Assembly (NCBI RefSeq): GCF_004403305.1
Contig: NZ_SOHE01000037.1
Coordinates: 331-53,860 of the forward strand
Source of the DNA: Cryobacterium frigoriphilum
GTDB lineage: Bacteria; Actinomycetota; Actinomycetes; Actinomycetales; Microbacteriaceae
Length of the DNA: 53,530 nucleotides
Direction of reading: 5' to 3'
The first letter of the stretch is position 1. Each line of letters opens with the position of its first letter. Positions 22,642 to 32,028 of the stretch are shown here, in pieces. The notes under the pieces were generated by a model. The model was not told the DNA's origin and made no database searches. It saw only the letters and a program-made list of their open reading frames with translations. The translations under genes were made by a program, and so were the position numbers.

Positions 22642-25600
22642 ATGTTCACGAAAATCCTTGTTGCCAACCGTGGAGAGATCGCGATCCGTGCCATGCGCGC
22701 GGCTTTTGAACTCGGTGCGAAGACCGTTGCGGTGTTCCCTTTTGAGGACCGCAACTCCCTGCACCGCCTGAAGGCGGACGAGGCGTACCAGATCGGTGAG
22801 CCCGGACATCCGGTGCGCGCCTACCTGAACGTGGGCGAGATCATCCGAGTGGCTCGGGAGTGCGGCGCCGATGCCATCTACCCCGGGTACGGATTTTTGT
22901 CGGAGAACCCAGAGCTCGCCGAGGCGTGCGCCGAGGCCGGCATCACCTTCATCGGCCCGGGCGCCGACGTGCTCGAGATGGCCGGCAACAAGGTCACCGC
23001 GAAGGAACACGCCATTGCGGCCGGCGTTCCGGTGCTGAAATCCACGCGGCCCTCACAAGACGTCGAATTGCTCATCAGCCAGGCCGAGGAGATCGGATTC
23101 CCCATCTTCGCCAAGGCCGTCGCCGGTGGCGGCGGGCGCGGCATGCGCCGCGTGGCCACCATGAAGGACCTCCGCGGCAGCCTCGAAGAGGCCATGCGCG
23201 AGGCGAACAGCGCCTTCGGTGACCCGACCATGTTCCTCGAGGCCGCCGTGCTGCGTCCCCGCCACATCGAGGTGCAGATTCTTGCCGACGCGACCGGTGA
23301 GACCGTGCACCTGTTCGAGCGGGACTGCTCGGTGCAGCGCCGCCACCAGAAGGTCATCGAGATCGCGCCCGCCCCGAACCTCAGCGACGAGATTCGCGAG
23401 AAGCTCTACGCCGACGCGATCAAGTTCGCCCGCTCCATCGGCTACGTCAACGCCGGAACCGTTGAGTTTCTGCTCGACACGGTCGGGGAGCGCGCCGGCC
23501 AGCACGTGTTCATCGAGATGAACCCGCGCATCCAGGTCGAGCACACCGTGACCGAAGAGGTAACGGATATCGACCTCGTGCAGTCCCAGATCCGCATCGC
23601 AGCGGGGGAGACCCTCGCCGAACTCAACCTGCACCAGGAACAGATCCGCCTGCGCGGATTCGCCCTGCAGTGCCGCATCACGACCGAAGACCCGTCCGCG
23701 GGCTTCCGCCCCGACACCGGCAAGATCACCACCTACCGTTCCCCGGGCGGCGCGGGCATCCGCCTCGACGGCGGCACGATCAACCCGGGCACGCAGATCA
23801 GCCCGCACTTCGACTCCATGCTCGCCAAGCTGACCTGCCGCGGCCGCGACTACAGCGCCGCGGTCACCCGTTCCAAGCGCGCCCTCGCCGAGTTCCGCAT
23901 CCGCGGCGTGTCCACCAACATCGCGTTCCTGCAGGCCGTGCTCGAAGACCCCGATTTCGCCGTCGGCGACGTCAGCACCTCCTTCATCGACGAACGCCCC
24001 GACCTGCTGCGCACCCGCACCTCCAAGGACCGCGGCACGAAGATCCTCAACTGGCTCGCCGACGTCACGGTGAACCAGCCCAACGGCGTGCCCGTGACGC
24101 TCGTGAGCCCCACCGAGAAGCTTCCCGCCCTCGACCTCACGACGCCGGCTCCGGGCGGCTCACGTCAGCGCCTGCAGCTTCTGGGCCCGGTCAAGTTCGC
24201 GGCCTCCCTGCGGGCCCAGACGGCCCTCGCCGTGACGGACACCACGTTCCGTGACGCCCACCAGTCGCTGCTGGCCACTCGGGTGCGCACCAAGGACCTC
24301 GTCGCGGTCGCACCCTACGTCGCGCGCCTCACCCCCGAGCTGCTCTCGGTCGAGGCCTGGGGCGGCGCGACCTACGACGTCGCGCTGCGTTTTCTCGGTG
24401 AAGACCCGTGGGAACGCCTCGCCGCCCTGCGCGAGTCGCTGCCGAACATCAACATCCAGATGCTGCTGCGCGGCCGCAACACCGTCGGCTACACCCCGTA
24501 CCCGACCGAGGTGACGGATGCCTTCGTGCGCGAAGCCGCATCGACCGGCGTGGACATCTTCCGTATCTTCGACGCCCTGAACGACGTGTCCCAGATGCGT
24601 CCGGCGATCGACGCCGTACTCGCGACCGGCACGAGCCTGGCCGAGGTCGCCGTCTGCTACACCGGCGACCTGCTCGACCCGGCCGAGGACCTCTATACCC
24701 TCGACTACTACCTGCGCCTGGCCGAGCAGATCGTCGAGTCCGGCGCCCACGTGCTCGCGATCAAGGACATGGCCGGGCTGCTGCGACCCGCCGCAGCCGA
24801 GAAGCTCGTCAGCGCGTTCCGCGAGCGCTTCGACCTGCCGGTGCACGTGCACACCCACGACACCGCCGGCGGCCAGCTCGCGACCCTGCTCGCCGCCTCC
24901 CGAGCCGGCGCCGACGCGGTCGACGTGGCCAGCGCCCCGATGGCCGGCACCACGAGCCAGCCCTCGGCGAGTTCTCTCGTCGCCGCGCTCGCCCACACCG
25001 AGCGCGACACCGGCATCAGCCTGCAGAATGTCTGCGACCTCGAACCATACTGGGAGGCCGTGCGCCACGTCTACCACCCCTTCGAGTCGGGCCTGTCGGC
25101 CCCGACCGGTCGGGTCTACAAGCACGAAATTCCCGGCGGCCAACTCTCCAACCTGCGCACCCAGGCGGTCGCCCTCGGCCTCGCTGACCACTTCGAGCTC
25201 ATCGAGGACATGTACACCGCCGCCAACAAGATCCTCGGCCGGGTACCGAAGGTGACGCCCTCGTCGAAGGTTGTCGGTGACCTCGCGCTCTACCTCGCCG
25301 CGGTGAAGGCCGACCCGGCCGACTTCGAGAAAAACCCCGACAAGTACGACGTGCCCGACTCGGTTATCGGTTTCATGGCCGGGGAACTCGGCGACCTGCC
25401 GGGCGGCTGGCCAGAACCGTTCCGCAGCAAGGTGCTCGCGGGCCGCAACGTGCGGATCGGCGTGACCGAACTCACCGGGCCCGAGCGCACCGCGCTCGAC
25501 GCCGACAGCTCGACCCGCCGCGCGATGCTCAACCAGCTGCTGTTCCCGGCACCGACGCGCCAGTTCGAGCAGATTCGTGAGCTCTTCGGCGACCTGTCGG

Positions 25601-26046
25601 TCGTCGACACCGTCGACTACCTCTACGGCCTGCAGCAGGGCCAAGAGCATGCGGTCGACATCGCCCCCGGCGTGCGCCTCTACGTCGGCCTCGAGGCCAT
25701 CGGTGAAGCGGATGCGAAGGGCATGCGCACCGTCATGACCGTGCTGAACGGTCAGTTGCGTCCCGTCTTCGTGCGGGACCGCAGCATCGCCGTCGAGGCC
25801 CGCACGGCCGAGAAGGCCGACGCGAACCAGCCGGGGCAGATTGCCGCGCCGTTCTCCGGCGTCGTCACCCTGCAGGTCGAGGAGGGCGCAGCCATCGAAG
25901 CCGGCCAGAGCATCGCGAGCATCGAGGCCATGAAGATGGAGGCCGCGATCACCTCACCGATCAGCGGTGTCATCGAACGCGTCGCCATCCCGGTGACCCA
26001 GCAGGTCGACGCCGGTGATCTGCTTGTGGTGGTACGTCCGCGCTAG
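22642..26046 (+). CDS. pyc: Pyruvate carboxylase
   Basis: A 1134-residue single-chain enzyme, the usual length. Order: biotin carboxylase (about 1-455; KILVANRGEIAIRAMRAAFE, YPGYGFLSENPELAEAC, GGGGRGMRRV, FIEMNPRIQVEHTVTEEV), carboxyltransferase (about 530-830; VTDTTFRDAHQSLLATRVRT, RIFDALNDVSQMRPAI), a pyruvate-carboxylase C-terminal/allosteric region, and a biotinyl domain with EAMKMEA, biotinylated Lys near 1098. It makes oxaloacetate from pyruvate and bicarbonate for anaplerosis. AAAGG lies about 6 nt before the ATG. The divergent neighbour is a ParA gene. Confidence 0.97.
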   Translation: MFTKILVANRGEIAIRAMRAAFELGAKTVAVFPFEDRNSLHRLKADEAYQIGEPGHPVRAYLNVGEIIRVARECGADAIYPGYGFLSENPELAEACAEAGITFIGPGADVLEMAGNKVTAKEHAIAAGVPVLKSTRPSQDVELLISQAEEIGFPIFAKAVAGGGGRGMRRVATMKDLRGSLEEAMREANSAFGDPTMFLEAAVLRPRHIEVQILADATGETVHLFERDCSVQRRHQKVIEIAPAPNLSDEIREKLYADAIKFARSIGYVNAGTVEFLLDTVGERAGQHVFIEMNPRIQVEHTVTEEVTDIDLVQSQIRIAAGETLAELNLHQEQIRLRGFALQCRITTEDPSAGFRPDTGKITTYRSPGGAGIRLDGGTINPGTQISPHFDSMLAKLTCRGRDYSAAVTRSKRALAEFRIRGVSTNIAFLQAVLEDPDFAVGDVSTSFIDERPDLLRTRTSKDRGTKILNWLADVTVNQPNGVPVTLVSPTEKLPALDLTTPAPGGSRQRLQLLGPVKFAASLRAQTALAVTDTTFRDAHQSLLATRVRTKDLVAVAPYVARLTPELLSVEAWGGATYDVALRFLGEDPWERLAALRESLPNINIQMLLRGRNTVGYTPYPTEVTDAFVREAASTGVDIFRIFDALNDVSQMRPAIDAVLATGTSLAEVAVCYTGDLLDPAEDLYTLDYYLRLAEQIVESGAHVLAIKDMAGLLRPAAAEKLVSAFRERFDLPVHVHTHDTAGGQLATLLAASRAGADAVDVASAPMAGTTSQPSASSLVAALAHTERDTGISLQNVCDLEPYWEAVRHVYHPFESGLSAPTGRVYKHEIPGGQLSNLRTQAVALGLADHFELIEDMYTAANKILGRVPKVTPSSKVVGDLALYLAAVKADPADFEKNPDKYDVPDSVIGFMAGELGDLPGGWPEPFRSKVLAGRNVRIGVTELTGPERTALDADSSTRRAMLNQLLFPAPTRQFEQIRELFGDLSVVDTVDYLYGLQQGQEHAVDIAPGVRLYVGLEAIGEADAKGMRTVMTVLNGQLRPVFVRDRSIAVEARTAEKADANQPGQIAAPFSGVVTLQVEEGAAIEAGQSIASIEAMKMEAAITSPISGVIERVAIPVTQQVDAGDLLVVVRPR

Positions 26047-26078
26047 GATTAGGCCCGTCTATCGAAGGGCAGGGACCA

Positions 26079-27497
26079 ATGGCCGAAAAGGGTAACGACG
26101 ACGGCGGTACCGCCGCGCAGTCAGCTGCGGGCGGTACCGGGGCGTCGGGCGCACGCACGTCGGCCGGTGGTGTGTTCACCGAGGAGTACAACAGTGAGCT
26201 TCCGCCGCACAGCATCGACAACCTGGCCGCTGCCCTGCCCGAGAACCTGAGCGTTCCGCTGCCGGTCTCTGCCGCCCGAACGGCTTCTGCCGCCGGAGCG
26301 TCTGCTGCTGCCGGTGCGGCACGCAACGCCGGTAACCCGGGGCCGCGCCGCGCCGCAGCCGGTGCGCCAGCCCTGGTGCGGGCCTCCGCCCAGCACCCGG
26401 CAGCCCAGAACCCCGCTACCCACACTGTCGAGGTCGGTACCCCGTCGAATTCACGGGGAGCGCGCGCATCCGTCGTCACGACGTCTGTCGCCGTGTCGCT
26501 CGGTGCCCCGCGAGACGAGGCCGACCGCCAGGTTCGCACCGAGAGTGGCGGGCCGGAATCGGCGTCAATGCTCACCTCCGACCGCCTGCTCGAGGTCAAC
26601 CGACGCACCCGCCGTGCGCCGCGCGGAGCCTGGAACCGGTTCGTGTATGACGCGACCCTGCACGTGGTCAACCTCGGTGACTCCGCCAAGGTGCGCGCCC
26701 ATCAACAGATGGATGAGCGCATTCGACGCCACTTCGACGGCGGAGCCCGTTTCGTACCGATCCTCACCCGCAAGGGCGGCGTCGGCAAGACCACCGTGAC
26801 GGCCCTGCTCGGCATGGCCCTCGCCGACGCGCGCGACGACCGCATCATCGCCGTCGACGCGAACCCCGACCGCGGCACCCTGTCGGAGCGGGTGAGCAAA
26901 CAGACCCGCCTGACCGTGCGCGACGTGGTCACCCGCGCAGCCTCGATCGGTAACTTCACCGACTTCACCGCGCTCGTCTCCCGCGACGAGACGCGGCTGG
27001 ATATCCTCGCCTCCGACACCGACCCGCTGCTCTCCGAGGCATTCGACGAGAACGACTACAACGTCGTCGCCGACCTCGCGGCCCGGTTCTACTCGATCGT
27101 GCTCACCGACTGCGGCACCGGCATCGTGCACTCCGTGATGCGGGCCACCCTGCAGCGCGCCGATTCCATCGTCATCGTCTCGGGCGGCAGCGTCGACGAG
27201 GCCCGCCTTGCATCCGAGACGCTCACCTGGCTCGAAGCCAACGGTTACGGTGAGCTCGTGCGCAACAGCATTGTCGCGATCAACACCGCCACCCAGGGCA
27301 CCAACCTGGTTCGGCTTGAAGAGATCGAGTCGCACTTTCGGTCCCGGGTTCGCGAGATCGTGCGTATTCCCTACGATGCGCAGCTCGCCGCCGGCAGCGT
27401 GGTGTCCTACAAAGACCTGCAGCCGATCACCCAACTGGCGGCCCGCACCCTCGCCGCCCTGGTGGTGGAAGGCCTTCCTGCCGACCAGAACTCTTAA
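26079..27497 (+). CDS. MinD/ParA-like ATPase with long disordered N-terminus
   Basis: A 472-residue protein. Residues 1-165 are Ala/Gly/Pro/Ser-rich with no recognisable domain. From about 228 a SIMIBI ATPase domain follows: [20 protein letters not shown], then [15 protein letters not shown], a Walker B-like [20 protein letters not shown] and a late [20 protein letters not shown]. The architecture resembles actinobacterial MinD-like proteins near type VII secretion (EspI-like), but no ESX genes are in this window. It lies 32 nt after pyc on the same strand. Function unknown; positioning or secretion-related roles are guesses. Confidence 0.82.
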   Translation: MAEKGNDDGGTAAQSAAGGTGASGARTSAGGVFTEEYNSELPPHSIDNLAAALPENLSVPLPVSAARTASAAGASAAAGAARNAGNPGPRRAAAGAPALVRASAQHPAAQNPATHTVEVGTPSNSRGARASVVTTSVAVSLGAPRDEADRQVRTESGGPESASMLTSDRLLEVNRRTRRAPRGAWNRFVYDATLHVVNLGDSAKVRAHQQMDERIRRHFDGGARFVPILTRKGGVGKTTVTALLGMALADARDDRIIAVDANPDRGTLSERVSKQTRLTVRDVVTRAASIGNFTDFTALVSRDETRLDILASDTDPLLSEAFDENDYNVVADLAARFYSIVLTDCGTGIVHSVMRATLQRADSIVIVSGGSVDEARLASETLTWLEANGYGELVRNSIVAINTATQGTNLVRLEEIESHFRSRVREIVRIPYDAQLAAGSVVSYKDLQPITQLAARTLAALVVEGLPADQNS

Positions 27498-27543
27498 ATC
27501 GCCAGTCGCTCCGCAGCCCCATTTCCACGTACGTCATTTCAGT

Positions 27544-27549
27544 TAAGGT
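27544..27549 (+). promoter_or_regulatory. Putative -10 box of leaderless def transcript
   Basis: TAAGGT is followed by 7 nt and the GTG start codon of def at 27557. There is no Shine-Dalgarno sequence. No obvious -35 element. Confidence 0.4.
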
Positions 27550-27556
27550 TTCCTTC

Positions 27557-28048
27557 GTGCCCGAACGCCAGATCCGTCTTCTCGGGGACCCGGTCCTCAA
27601 AACCGTGTCCGACCCGATCCTCACGATCGACGACCGTGTGCGTTCGCTCGTGCAGGACCTCGTCGACAGCGTCAGGCTGCCGGGCCGGGCCGGTGTCGCT
27701 GCCTCGCAGATCGGCGTGAACGTGCGGGCCTTCAGCTACAACGTCGACGGTGAGATCGGCTACATCCTCAACCCGGTCGTCGTCGAGGTCAGCGGTGAAC
27801 CCGTCCCGCTCGATGAGGGCTGCCTCTCGGTGCCCGGCCTGTGGTACCCCACCATGCGGTATCCGTTCGCCCGCGTCACCGGAATCGACCTTGACGGCGA
27901 ACCCGTCGAACTCTCCGGCACCGGCATCATGGCCCAGGCGCTGCAGCACGAGACCGACCACCTCGATGGCCTGCTGTACCTTGACCGCCTCGACAAGACG
28001 AATCGTCGAGCGGCGATGAAAGAGGTCCGCGAGTCCACCTGGTTCTAA
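27557..28048 (+). CDS. def: Peptide deformylase
   Basis: A 163-residue metalloprotease with the three deformylase motifs in order: [16 protein letters not shown] (metal Cys) and QHETDHLDG (HExxH-type). It removes the N-formyl group from nascent proteins on the ribosome. Motif 1 reads GVAASQIG rather than GVGLAAPQ, a common actinobacterial variant of the secondary deformylases, so a paralogue beside fmt may exist. GTG start, probably leaderless. It is convergent with the acyl-CoA synthetase gene. Confidence 0.92.
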   Translation: MPERQIRLLGDPVLKTVSDPILTIDDRVRSLVQDLVDSVRLPGRAGVAASQIGVNVRAFSYNVDGEIGYILNPVVVEVSGEPVPLDEGCLSVPGLWYPTMRYPFARVTGIDLDGEPVELSGTGIMAQALQHETDHLDGLLYLDRLDKTNRRAAMKEVRESTWF

Positions 28049-28050
28049 GT

Positions 28051-28140
28051 CGACACGTCCTCACTCGACAGGGCCGGGATCGACACGTCCTCGATCGACA
28101 GGGCCGGGATCGACGGGGCCGGGATCGACGGGGCCTGGAT
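28051..28140. repeat. 15-bp tandem repeat, 6 degenerate units
   Basis: Six 15-bp units beginning CGAC follow the def stop codon. Units 1-2 and 3-4 form two near-identical 30-bp blocks (28051-28080, 28081-28110; two differences), followed by two units of the type CGACGGGGCCGGGAT. The period is exact over 90 bp. No open frame uses it. It lies before the hairpin at 28158-28190. Confidence 0.9.
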
Positions 28141-28157
28141 CAACACAGCGCGACAGA

Positions 28158-28190
28158 ATGGGCCGCTCTGCCAGTGGCAGAGCGGCCCAT
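28158..28190. terminator. Bidirectional hairpin between def and the acyl-CoA synthetase gene
   Basis: ATGGGCCGCTCTGCC (from 28158) pairs with GGCAGAGCGGCCCAT, giving about 15-16 bp of perfect stem and a minimal loop. Outer CGACAG (28151-28156) and CTGTCG (28194-28199) add a second stem. It is centred in a convergent gap and is the only strong structure there. A T-run is missing on both sides, so efficiency as an intrinsic terminator is uncertain. Confidence 0.7.
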
Positions 28191-28207
28191 CGTCTGTCGT
28201 GGTGGGG

Positions 28208-30040
28208 CTAGTCCCGAATCGAGAAGCCTCCGGTGACGGGCGCGCCCGCGTACATGTCGTCGATGGTCTCGGCGAAGTCGCGCAGAATGATGTTGCGCTT
28301 GATGCTCATTTTCGGTGTCAGGTGGCCGCTCGCCTCGGTCAGTTCGATGTCGAGCAGGGTGAACTTGCGAATCGACTCCGCTCGGGAGACACCCTCGTTG
28401 GCGTGGTCCACGGCCCGCTGAATTTCGGCGAGCACGGCGGGGTTGACGGATGCCTCGGTGAGGCTCATGCCGGCATCCTCGTGGTTGTTGTTGAGCCAGA
28501 CCGGAAGCATGTCGGGGTCGAGCGTCACGAGTGCTGAGATGAAGGGCTTCTGGTCGCCGACGACGACGACCTGCCCGACGAGCGGATTGGCGCGGATGGG
28601 GTCTTCGAGGGCGGCCGGTGCGACGTTCTTGCCGCCGGCCGTGACGATGATCTCCTTCTTGCGTCCGGTGATCGTGAGAAAGCCGTCGTTGTCAAAGGAG
28701 CCGATGTCGCCCGTGCGCAGCCAGCCCTCGTTGAAGGTCTCCCGGGTGGCTTCGGGGTTCTTCCAGTACTCCTTGAAGACGTTGACGCCCTTGACCTCGA
28801 TCTCGCCGTCGTCCATGACGCGCACCGAGACTCCGGGCAGCGGCGGGCCGACCGTGCCGATCTTGGCGCGGGTGGCCAGGCTCACGGTCGCCGGGGCGGT
28901 CGTCTCGGTGAGCCCGTAGCCCTCGAGAATCACGATGCCGAGGCTGTGGAAGAAGTGGCCGAGGTGTTCGCCGAGGGGAGCGGACCCCGAGACGGCGTAG
29001 ACCACGTTTCCGCCCATTGCGGCGCGCAGTTTGCTGTAGACGAGGCGGTCGAAGAGCGCAAACTTGACCTTCATCATGAGCGGAACCGCGGTGCCGGCCT
29101 GCACGGCCTTGGAATGCTCGACCGCGATGTGTGCGGCGGCATCGAAGATCTTGCCCTTGCCGCCGGCCTCAGCCTTCTGCTGCGCCGAGTTGTACACCTT
29201 CTCGAACACCCGCGGCACGGCGAGCAGAAAGGTCGGCTTGAAGCTGCCGAGCGCCGGCAGAAGCTGTTTGGTGTCGGCCTGGTGACCGACCCGCACGTTG
29301 GCGTGCACGCACAGCACCGAGATGAAGCGCGCGAAGACGTGAGCCGTCGTGATGAAAAGCAGGGTCGAGGCACCGTCCGGGTGGGTCAGCACCTCTTTCA
29401 GGGCCACCGCGGAGTTGCGGCTGGTCTCCAGAAAATTGGCGTGGGTGAGCACACAGCCCTTGGGCCGGCCGGTCGAGCCCGAGGTGTAGATGAGGGTGGC
29501 CATGTCGTCGCCGACGGCGAGGTTGCGGCGGCGGTCGATTTCGGCATCCGTCACGGCGACGCCGCCGGCAGCGAGCTTGTCCAGGTCACCGAGGTCGATC
29601 TGCCACACCGAAGCGATGTTCGGCAATTCGGGGTGCACCTCGTCGAACCGGGCGAAGTGATCGGGCGTCTCGACGATGAGGGCCGTCGCACCGGAGTCGC
29701 TCAGGTTCCACTGCACCTGGCTGGGGGAGCTGGTCTCGTAGACGGGAACCAGCACGGCGCCGGCGAACCAGACGGCGAAGTCGATCAGTGTCCACTCGTA
29801 GCGGGTCTTGCACATGAGGCCGATCTTGTCGCCCGGAGCGATCCCGGCGGCGACGAGGCCCTTCGCGAGGGCGACGACCTGAGCGTGAAACTCACGCGTC
29901 GTGACCGGAACCCATTCACCGTTTCTCGGCAGTGAGAACAGCACGGAGTCGGGGGTGGCGGCGAGGCGATCGACAAGAAGATCGGTGACATTGGCGCCGG
30001 GATCGGCGGGAACGATGGCGGGAACGTCAAATTGTTTCAC
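28208..30040 (-). CDS. Long-chain acyl-CoA synthetase (FAA1/FadD15-like)
   Basis: A protein of about 610 residues of the ANL adenylating superfamily. AMP-binding P-loop TLIYTSGSTGRPKGCVLTH, EGYGLTETTAPATVSLAT, GWLRTGDIGSFDNDGF and the late GRKKEIIVTAGGKNVAPA are all present. It activates fatty acids to acyl-CoA through acyl-AMP. GTG at 30040 preceded by AAGGAG is the start; the frame is open 12 codons upstream. Synteny (Rv2187 fadD15, Rv2182c plsC, Rv2178c aroG) supports a FadD15 orthologue. It is divergent from the ROK kinase gene, with a 203-nt gap that holds only weak promoter-like sequences. Confidence 0.92.
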   Translation of the reverse strand: MKQFDVPAIVPADPGANVTDLLVDRLAATPDSVLFSLPRNGEWVPVTTREFHAQVVALAKGLVAAGIAPGDKIGLMCKTRYEWTLIDFAVWFAGAVLVPVYETSSPSQVQWNLSDSGATALIVETPDHFARFDEVHPELPNIASVWQIDLGDLDKLAAGGVAVTDAEIDRRRNLAVGDDMATLIYTSGSTGRPKGCVLTHANFLETSRNSAVALKEVLTHPDGASTLLFITTAHVFARFISVLCVHANVRVGHQADTKQLLPALGSFKPTFLLAVPRVFEKVYNSAQQKAEAGGKGKIFDAAAHIAVEHSKAVQAGTAVPLMMKVKFALFDRLVYSKLRAAMGGNVVYAVSGSAPLGEHLGHFFHSLGIVILEGYGLTETTAPATVSLATRAKIGTVGPPLPGVSVRVMDDGEIEVKGVNVFKEYWKNPEATRETFNEGWLRTGDIGSFDNDGFLTITGRKKEIIVTAGGKNVAPAALEDPIRANPLVGQVVVVGDQKPFISALVTLDPDMLPVWLNNNHEDAGMSLTEASVNPAVLAEIQRAVDHANEGVSRAESIRKFTLLDIELTEASGHLTPKMSIKRNIILRDFAETIDDMYAGAPVTGGFSIRD

Positions 30041-30243
30041 GGTAACTCCTTCGGTACCGGCAGCGGATGCCCACACTCTACCGAGAAAAGCTCGGGTGAG
30101 GGGGGTTTTTCGCCTTACGGCAAACTGTTTTACTACACTCTAGAGGGTGCAGTTGTCGGTATCTCGGAGCCGCGCCTGTGCTTGTATCAGTTCGCCGCAG
30201 CTGGCTCAACTTCGCCGACCCGCTCCACCACGAAAGGTTCGCC

Positions 30244-31188
30244 GTGCACGCCATTGGAATTGATATCGGGGGCACCAAGATCGCCGGCGCCCTCGTCGAC
30301 GCGAGCGGTACGATTCTGCGCTCCGACCGGGTACCCACCGAGGCCACCGACCCGCGTGAGATTGAAGACGCCGTCGTGGCCATGATTGAGGGACTGGCCG
30401 CGGGCGAGCAGGTCATCGCCGCAGGGGTCGCCGCCGCCGGATTCATTGACGCCGAACAATCCACCGTGCACTACGCGCCCAACATCAACTGGCGCAACGA
30501 GCCGTTCCGCACGAAGCTCGAGGCCCGCCTCGACCTGCCGATTTTGATCGAGAATGACGCCAACGCGGCCGGCTGGGCCGAATTCAGGTTTGGTGCCGGT
30601 CGCCCCTTCCACGACATGGTCATGCTGACCATCGGCACCGGCGTGGGCGGCGCCATCGTCGCGGGCGGTCGTCTCTTCCGCGGCGGCTTCGGTGCGGCCG
30701 CCGAGCTCGGCCACTTGCGCCTCGTGCCGAACGGTCTGCCCTGCGGCTGCGGCGCGCACGGCTGCATCGAGCAGTACGGATCCGGTCGGGCCCTGCTGCG
30801 CATCGCCAACGAGTACGCGGATGCCGGTGGTGTCGGCCTCGGCCTGGCCGCCGCCCGATCCCGCAAGGGCAAACTGACCGGCAAAGAGGTCGGCCGCCTC
30901 ATCCTCGCCGGAGACGGCGGCGCCCTCGCTGCGCTGCGCCAGCTCGGCGGCGCCCTGGGCCAGGCCTGCGCGAGCCTCGGCGCCGTGCTCGACCCTCAGG
31001 TTTTCGTGTTCGGCGGCGGAGTCGCCGCGGCCGGGGACCTGCTGCTCGAGCCGATCCGCACCGCGTACCTCGAACATCTGCCGGCCCGCGGCTACCACCC
31101 GGAACCGGAGTTCGTGATCGCCCAGCTCGTCAACGATGCCGGCGTCGTCGGCGCGGCCGATCTCGCACGCGACAGCGTCACGCAGTAG
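30244..31188 (+). CDS. glk: ROK family glucokinase
   Basis: A sugar kinase of about 314 residues. N-terminal ATP site AIGIDIGGTKIAGALVDASG, sugar-binding ENDANAAGWAEFRFGAG, TIGTGVGGAI and the ROK zinc motif CGCGAHGCIEQYGSG. ROK kinases with this set are usually ATP-dependent glucokinases, although other hexoses are possible. GTG at 30244 lies 8 nt or so after GAAAGG; the frame extends 22 codons upstream without family similarity. A possible -10 box TACACT is at 30134-30139. The plsC gene follows by 30 nt and may be co-transcribed. Confidence 0.88.
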   Translation: MHAIGIDIGGTKIAGALVDASGTILRSDRVPTEATDPREIEDAVVAMIEGLAAGEQVIAAGVAAAGFIDAEQSTVHYAPNINWRNEPFRTKLEARLDLPILIENDANAAGWAEFRFGAGRPFHDMVMLTIGTGVGGAIVAGGRLFRGGFGAAAELGHLRLVPNGLPCGCGAHGCIEQYGSGRALLRIANEYADAGGVGLGLAAARSRKGKLTGKEVGRLILAGDGGALAALRQLGGALGQACASLGAVLDPQVFVFGGGVAAAGDLLLEPIRTAYLEHLPARGYHPEPEFVIAQLVNDAGVVGAADLARDSVTQ

Positions 31189-31218
31189 GCTCGATCAGTC
31201 GAATAAAAGGAGTGCGCG

Positions 31219-31908
31219 TTGTTCTACTGGTTCATGAAGAACATTGTCGTTGGCCCGTTGTTGCTGGGAATCTTTCGACCCTGGGTCGTCGGCCTCGAGA
31301 ACATCCCCAAGAGCGGCGGCGTCATTCTCGCGAGCAACCACCTGTCCTTCATCGACTCGGTGTTTCTTCCGCTCGTGGTGTCTCGTCGTGTCGTCTTTCT
31401 CGCCAAAAGCGAGTACTTCACCGGCAAGGGACTCAAGGGGTGGGCGACCAAGCAGTTCTTCAAGGCGACGGGCCAGTTGCCGATCGACCGTTCAGGCGGC
31501 AAGGCTTCGGAAGACTCCCTCAACACCGGCCTGCGGGTGCTCGGGCTGGGAGGGGTTCTCGGCATCTATCCGGAAGGAACCCGCAGCCCCGACGCGAAGA
31601 TGTATCGCGGCCGCACCGGCGTTGCCCGGATGGTGCTCGAATCGGGTGTCCCGGTGATCCCGGTCGCCATGATCGACACCGAGAAGGCCATGCCGACCGG
31701 TACCCGCATCCCGAAGGTACGGCGCATCGGCATCGTCATCGGAACCCCCCTGGACTTCACCCGTTTCGAAGGCATGGAGGGCGACCGCTTCGTGCTGCGC
31801 AGCGTGACCGATGAGCTCATGTACGAGCTCCAGCGCCTCAGCACCCAGGAATATGTCGACGTCTACGCCACCTCCGTCAAGGAAAAGCGCGCGACCCTTT
31901 CGCGATAG
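31219..31908 (+). CDS. plsC: 1-acyl-sn-glycerol-3-phosphate acyltransferase
   Basis: A 229-residue membrane-associated acyltransferase with the catalytic H(X4)D motif in SNHLSFIDSVF, the substrate motif FKATGQLPIDRSGGK and YPEGTRSPD. It acylates lysophosphatidic acid to phosphatidic acid in phospholipid synthesis. TTG at 31219 is favoured over a later ATG because AAAGGAG (31206-31212) lies 6 nt before it. Synteny with Rv2182c, near fadD15 and aroG, is maintained. Confidence 0.9.
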   Translation: MFYWFMKNIVVGPLLLGIFRPWVVGLENIPKSGGVILASNHLSFIDSVFLPLVVSRRVVFLAKSEYFTGKGLKGWATKQFFKATGQLPIDRSGGKASEDSLNTGLRVLGLGGVLGIYPEGTRSPDAKMYRGRTGVARMVLESGVPVIPVAMIDTEKAMPTGTRIPKVRRIGIVIGTPLDFTRFEGMEGDRFVLRSVTDELMYELQRLSTQEYVDVYATSVKEKRATLSR

Positions 31909-31911
31909 GCT

Positions 31912-31942
31912 CAGGCCAGGCCGTCCAGCGCGTTCTGGCCTG
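31912..31942 (+). terminator. Hairpin after plsC
   Basis: CAGGCCAG (31912-31919) and CTGGCCTG (31935-31942) form an 8-bp perfect stem with a 15-nt loop right after the plsC stop codon. There is no T-run, so it is a weak terminator candidate or an mRNA 3' end stabiliser. Confidence 0.4.
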
Positions 31943-31971
31943 TTCACCGCCCACAGTTCTCGGCCGATGAC

Positions 31972-31990
31972 AGCTCGATACTGTCGAGCT
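31972..31990 (+). promoter_or_regulatory. Palindrome overlapping a -10-like box upstream of aroG
   Basis: AGCTCGA (31972-31978) and TCGAGCT (31984-31990) are perfect arms around TACTG, and TACTGT (31979-31984) fits a -10 box. The DAHP synthase start is 39 nt downstream. A palindrome centred on a -10 box is a typical repressor site, but no regulator is known from this window. Confidence 0.4.
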
Positions 31991-32028
31991 CGGACGATGT
32001 GCGCCCAAGAGAAACCAGGAATTACCCC

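Noticed and set aside
24160..25650. A 496-codon open frame on the minus strand opposite pyruvate carboxylase
   Set aside because: It lies wholly inside pyc antisense, is rich in Gly, Val and Arg, and shows no recognisable domain.
28051..28140. Possible CRISPR array
   Set aside because: The period is 15 bp with contiguous units and no unique spacers; no cas gene is in the window. The same applies to the arrays at 18871, 33493 and 39487.
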